DNA of 64,000 nucleotides from Antedon mediterranea (lineage: Eukaryota > Echinodermata > Crinoidea > Comatulida > Antedonidae): assembly GCF_964355755.1 (NCBI RefSeq), contig NC_092672.1, positions 17,420,501-17,484,500 on the forward strand, read 5' to 3'. Below the pieces are notes generated by a model. The model was not told the DNA's origin. It made no database searches and saw nothing but the letters and a program-made list of their open reading frames with translations. How positions within the stretch are numbered: the stretch's first letter is position 1; every line of letters begins with the position of its first letter. A program made the position numbers and the translations under genes. This document shows, one piece after another, positions 59,401 to 64,000 of the stretch.

Positions 59401-59920
59401 TCCCTATGTATTCCTATCGATCACCAAGATTTCTATACAATTTTGGTATAAAATATGACCAGATCAAGGGTTCAAAGGTCAAAATAGAAGGTTTCTAAAG
59501 GAATTTGGTATTTTTCTTTCATTAAAGTGAATAGAAAGTTGGGCATTCCGAATAATTTGGGACAACTTTGAAGTCTCTACGGCCAGTCGTTGATGAGATA
59601 TTGAGATAATCCAAATTTAGGGTCAAAGTTCAAAACATGCATTTCTGACCATTTTTTGTTAAACTTTTTCATTACAGTGAATATAAATATGGGTCTTCTG
59701 AGTATTTTGACAAGATTGTTTACTTACACCTACTGGTTGTCAGCATATGGTAAATAATTTTAAGATGGCCGCCATTTTGAAAAATGGTCCAATCGGATTG
59801 AAGCACAACGGGGAAACCCGGGGACTTTTAGTATGTTGTTTCAGACAACATTAGGGACCTATCCTGAAAAATTCAGCTTTAGCATATTTATTTCTACCTC
59901 AAAGTCTAATACTCCTGGAC
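56406..59920. mobile_element. 3.5-kb long-inverted-repeat element
   Basis: Ends GTCCAAGAGTTTTAGAC and (reverse complement) GTCCAGGAGTATTAGAC, each flanked by TA. The arms align for about 0.5 kb (TTCAGGATAGGTCCC, ACTTTTAGTATGTTGT, TGGCGGCCA and CGACTGGCCGTAGAGA words on both sides). The left arm carries a nested palindromic element and a partial duplication (57640-58160). Loop 58165-59260 is AT-rich without recognised genes. Confidence 0.7.
56925..57638. mobile_element. Palindrome of four ~180-bp units (two in each orientation)
   Basis: Units with AACCTCCAAAAAA-CATAGCAAACCCC, AACATAAAAGTGATTGAATC and GTTAACAACTTATTTTTGGG appear twice on one strand (about 56930 and 57110) and twice inverted (about 57290 and 57470), with the centre near 57270. 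Outer ends are CCGCAAACCCCCGCAAACC and its complement. It lies where related DNA at 58130 reads GATCGATAGGAATACATAAG, which serves as an empty site. Confidence 0.65.
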
Positions 59921-59964
59921 TATATTACCACTTTCCTAAAAGATATTCGAAGAAATAGGTCTAT

Positions 59965-60120
59965 ATTTCGTATATTTAGGTCTTCCTTTTCGAGTTAGGT
60001 CTCCTTTTTCGTATAGTTGGGTCTCCCTTTTCGTATTAGTTGGGTCTCCCATTTCGTATAGTTCGGTCTCTCCTTTCTTTTGATGGGTCTCCCTTTTCGT
60101 ATAGTTGGGTCTCCTTTTTA
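59965..60120 (+). repeat. ~22-bp minisatellite
   Basis: About six imperfect copies of GGGTCTCCCTTTTCGTATAGTT. The open frame over it is a repeat product. Confidence 0.7.
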
Positions 60121-61364
60121 TACAAAGTGTGGAAATTTGCCCATGATTTACTGTCTTGTCCAGAACCTGCGAGTTCTTTTTCGTTTTGTTGTTTTTCTAA
60201 TTGTTTAAAGATGTATTGTCCCTTTGACTAAATTCCAAAAAAATTAAAATAAAAGATTTAAAAAAGTATCATAATAGTTATTAACTTTCACCAAAAATTA
60301 GTTGAAAAAAAAATCATTTAACTGAATATACAGATTTTTTTTGTTCAAAAAATAACTCTGACTTCCAAATAAAAATTACAAATAAAAATTACACAGTAAT
60401 ATTGCAAGCCATGGGACCCACATTCGTCCAATCAAATTACAGGAATTTATTTAGGTGTTATATAGTAAATAGTAAATAGTCTTCTAGCCTTAGGCGTCAT
60501 CTCCACTAAATATCGGACGAAGTGTATCGCGTCTAAAAATAGCAGTTCGTCTGCACGCGACAGTAATTTAATTTATCTCATTAAATTCTAATTTACATAT
60601 TCATGAGGATTCCAGTTGTAGCCCCGCCCTTCAATACCGATGCAGAAACTTGCGACCGGTCGCGTCTGTACGCGTTGAACGATTTATCGAACTCTGGTGC
60701 GTCCGCTTGCGACTGTTGTGTGTTGTGTGATGTCACCGGGTAGCCAGGCAGTCGCGAAACTAGGCTACTTCGATCGTCCGTTCGGGGAACGCGAGGTGTC
60801 CCTTTGTACAAATGGTTCAACACTGGGCCCGGCTCCTTGCGGTTTACGCGTGATATATCATGTTCCATCCAGGGACCAAAATACGTAGTTACTTTCCAGG
60901 CGAAGTTTACCGACGCGTACCTCGTGTACTTTGTATGTACGCTACACAGCAAAAGAGTACACACATTTACGATTAACCCTCTCTGTACAGTGGGGTACAC
61001 CTACAATAAATGTTGTATTACAGGCCTACTGTATAGGCCTACACGGGGGCCTACATTTTGAACAATTGAACCAGATCGCCAAATTCCTCAATAAAAAGTT
61101 ATATTTAGAGACAAGTTAAATAATATTCTTCGGTTTGTGTCGGCTTTCTATAAAGACTGATTTGACCTTTTGATCACGCACCATCGTGTATAAAACAAAA
61201 ACAATTATTTACTGTACAGTAGTAATAATAACATGGCTATAAACTTCGATTTACTTCGTCCGGTCGCGATAGTATGCGTGTACTCTTTAGAATTATGTGA
61301 TAATAGATTCGGTAACACGCTGCGTCTGCTCCCGACTACTTTCGCCGGTTTGCGACCTGTTTGT
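60121..61364. other. Unassigned, with a more GC-rich block
   Basis: 60480-61100 is less AT-rich than its surroundings, with many CpG words (CGCGACAG, GACCGGTCGCG, GTCGCGAAAC), and contains open frames on both strands. None resembles a protein I know. It may be an old inverted-repeat element or a regulatory island. Confidence 0.3.
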
Positions 61365-62405
61365 CAGGCCCGTAGCCAGAATGCATCAGAGGGGGGTTTT
61401 CTTGACACCAAGTATTTTGCGAGCGCAGCGAGCAACTGTAGGCTGGGGGCCAGGGGCCGCCAAGGGCCTTCGCCCCTGGAAGCTTTGGCTCTCAGAGCAA
61501 TTTCGGTTGTTTTAATAAGCTTACAGAGACATTTTTTACCTACTAAAATCTGAGTTATGCAGAGAAATTATATAGTACAGTATTATGGAAGCTAGTAGTA
61601 CTGATCATGAAATACAGCTTTATTGTTGCAAAAAAGTATATTATATTAGGCCCTTAAATAATTTCTTATCCTATAAACATAAAAAACAAATAGTACCGTA
61701 TATTTCGGTGTACAAGTCGCACCTGTGTATAAGACGCACCCATAACGAGGATGACAATTTACCTTAGCCTAACTAAAAATTCAATAAACTTGTTACCACA
61801 CTGTGGTTAGACAGAAATGAGTAACTAGCTAGGCCTACATTGCAGAGTAGTACACTATTTTTAATTAATTTAAGTATTAGTAGGTAATTAAATTAATTAG
61901 GGTAACATTTAGAGGTCAAATTTGCGTGTCAAAAGTGCGTCTTATACACCGAAATATTCGGTAGGCCTACGTACACGTACCAATTTAATTCAGCACCATT
62001 TTTATTCAAGTTTACACAGTGAAATTCTTTGGTTTAATGAAAAATATTTCCAGGAAAAAAATAAAAATCCCCAAAAAGATTGAACTGAACTGAACGTGAA
62101 AAGCCCGGCCGAAGCACGCGATTGGTCAGTCCATTTTTCTGTCACATTTATAACCATCATCTCTCAACAATCTCTCGATCTGACGCTCAGCAGTGACTTT
62201 GACATCGGACAATCTGTATATTCGATCGATTTACATAGTCAATAGAAGTAAAATGACCAAAAAATCTGCTATAATTGATAATTAATTGCACGATTTTGGA
62301 AGTGGGGCCTTTGTTTTTCAAGGGGGGGTTCGCTGGTAAAAGGGGGGTTCGCGCAAAAGGGGGGGTTCGCCCGAACCCCAAAAAACCCCCCTGGCTACGG
62401 GCCTG
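61365..62405. mobile_element. 1.04-kb hAT-like element with 5-bp duplication
   Basis: Ends CAGGCCCGTAGCCAG and CTGGCTACGGGCCTG, perfect 15-bp inverted repeats. Duplication TTTGT at 61360-61364 and 62406-62410. Subterminal AGGGGGG/CCCCCC runs. No transposase; carries a nested small element at 61696-61961. Confidence 0.8.
61696..61961. mobile_element. 266-bp TA-flanked miniature element
   Basis: Ends CCGTATATTTCGGTGTA and TACACCGAAATATTCGG, flanked by TA. Next to them are GTGTATAAGACGCACCC on the left and GTGCGTCTTATACACC on the right. A fragment of the same family lies at 53214-53290. Confidence 0.7.
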
Positions 62406-62410
62406 TTTGT

Positions 62411-63345
62411 GTACGGCGTATCAAAAATGTCATATTTTTGTATGATGCCTTTTCTGGTTTTTTTTGCCATTCGCCTTTATAAAACAAACATCCATTAACA
62501 TTATTAAAAAATAGTAAACCTTTATTTTGTTAACGCATGGAATATTCTTTACTCCATGGTTAACGTATGGCGGATAAATGACACATAAGCGTTTTATTAA
62601 TTTTGTAGTGTGGGATAGCAATTCTAATTACAGTATTAACCTTTTGTATTATAATCCTTTTGTATTTCGACACTGTTTATATGAAGCAATTTGACACAGC
62701 TGTTAAATTGTTAATTTCAGAAGCCATTGAATTTTCGCTTTGCGTTGGCTTCTTTTGTTACTGACTGCTTATTTTTAATATACATCCTTGTCTAATAAGT
62801 TGTGCATTATTTAATAATGCGGGTAGGGTGCATACTTTATTTTACTGTTAACATGATATTTAAGAAAAATAGTACTCTATGAGAATACCACCCAACAAAA
62901 AATCAGCTTTGGAAAAGGCAGTTTTGACGACCTAAAGAGCCAAAAATGGTAGTCATACACACATTTCCCTGTAAATGATAAATAAAAGGTTGAGAACATT
63001 TTGCCATTTTCTTTACTAAAATGGATATCATAATTATAATGCTTTCTCTAGCTTGACAGTTGTCATTGGTGAAAACCATAGAAATATTATAATATCTATA
63101 TGGTGCGTTCAAACCATAACAATAACTAAACTATACGTCCCCTATAACATACGATTTCATTCGACATTTGTTTTTTATTTTTGTGTCTTAGTTCTGAGTG
63201 TGATTAGGCTAATTGCACCAAAACATTGTGAATGCGAGTTTGGTGTATATCCAGCTTTTCACAGTTCAAATCCCCTCAAAGTCCTGCTGAGGAATTTTTT
63301 TCCTTACTTAGGTACTTACAGTACAGATAATAAATACTGCAACAT
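62411..63345. other. Unassigned AT-rich DNA
   Basis: No recognised gene or repeat. Contains a short CATGG-centred imperfect palindrome near 62536-62572. Confidence 0.35.
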
Positions 63346-63347
63346 TT

Positions 63348-63450
63348 GGACGCGTAGACTACGTTTCGTACGCGTGGCCACTTCGTAGGTTTCGCGTGGC
63401 GTAATCTACGCAAGCTAACATGCTACGCGTAGTCTACGCGTAGCCTACGA
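63348..63450. repeat. TACGCGTAG palindrome cluster
   Basis: About 100 bp dominated by CTACGCGTAG-, GTAGACTACG- and CGCGTGGC-type words, including CTACGCGTAGTCTACGCGTA. Probably a miniature palindromic element; no target duplication identified. Confidence 0.5.
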
Positions 63451-64000
63451 AGGGAGAGCTAGGAGGGGAAATCCCAATGTTCAGATTATTGTGTACTGTG
63501 CTACATGCACCACACGGAATTAGTTAACGAATTTGAATACTAGTTTTCATCAAATTTAAAATGCGAGTTAATTACTGTGAAGTAATAATAAATGTATTAA
63601 TATTAGTATTAATTACTGTGTGTTGGTTGTGTTAAAATGGGACATTTATTTTTATGAAAGAAGAACAAGTGTAGTACATCTATCACCGATCGGCCAACGT
63701 ACGGACGGACGGCGGTCGTCGTCTGTTTGTGTGAAATGGCCTCCGGCTAGGCCTAGCTAGCTTGCTAAAAAGGTAGGGTTACCGGCGTACCTACCGACAG
63801 TTTAATTTTAAAATATGTGGTACGCCTATAGTACTTATAGGCCTACTTAGTAGTAGTACTGTATGATAATCCATACTGTGTACAAGCGTTAAATACGATG
63901 TACATGGCGTGAAAATGTGAAATAATGTGGTATAGCCTAGCTAGGTGACAGAAGGATATTTTCTCGATACGACAGTTTTCGCCGTGAAGCTGCTGTTTAC
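63451..64000. other. Unassigned, modestly CpG-rich near 63690
   Basis: GATCGGCCAACGTACGGACG at about 63688 and nearby CpG words stand out from the AT-rich background. No exon or promoter can be supported. Confidence 0.3.

Noticed and set aside
60593-61000. 135-codon minus-strand open frame overlapping plus-strand frames
   Set aside because: Frames are open on both strands because of GC-richer composition; no family recognised.

Overview
This is a window of a repeat-choked, AT-rich animal genome. The only host gene I can support is flotillin-2 (FLOT2), on the minus strand. Three internal coding exons are visible (52471-52685, 22983-23215, 18092-18211), each with correct splice sites and continuous phase. 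Together they encode about 190 residues that closely follow animal flotillin-2, from the SPFH/prohibitin-like domain into the start of the flotillin coiled-coil domain. The N-terminal exon(s) and C-terminal exons were not found and probably lie outside the window. Organism: a metazoan, probably a marine invertebrate deuterostome (for example an echinoderm). That is an inference from FLOT2 similarity and from the transposon mix, not a demonstration.

Almost everything else sits in, or next to, the FLOT2 introns and is transposable-element or satellite DNA. (1) 1-17166 is a head-to-tail tandem array of eleven copies of a non-coding unit of about 1.53 kb. Each unit ends in a short hairpin followed by CTAG, and the most complete 5' ends begin TCTGTATTAT, which is the terminal anatomy of a Helitron. 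Two more units lie inverted at 28718-31545, and diverged pieces lie at 21905-22735, 26083-26280 and 50500-51356. (2) 18.2-28.7 kb holds FLOT2 exons among fold-back elements (20381-21453 and 26353-27355, inverted to each other), TA-flanked inverted-repeat elements (23379-24132, 24150-25954) and a GTATACG-rich miniature element. (3) 31714-47654 is a nested structure. An old 3.6-kb long-inverted-repeat element is split by a 12.3-kb element (32188-44494) with hAT-like ends and a 5-bp target duplication; the intact opposite arm of the old element preserves the empty site. Inside the 12.3-kb element are a fold-back element whose arms are made of about 20-bp sub-repeats (33336-36755), a TTAA-flanked piggyBac-like element and three tandem-repeat arrays. 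(4) 48140-50235 is a hAT-type element with an exact 8-bp target duplication and another element nested in it. (5) 53950-56008 is a dead CR1/Rex1-like LINE whose endonuclease half is inverted relative to its reverse-transcriptase half, as expected from twin priming. (6) 56406-62405 holds another long-inverted-repeat element, a minisatellite and a further hAT-like element.

No rRNA, tRNA, CRISPR or prokaryotic-type operon was seen. Apart from FLOT2 and remnants of transposon proteins, the open reading frames in the window look like chance frames in AT-rich repeats. Element boundaries come from eye alignment of termini and target duplications; superfamily names are inference unless stated.
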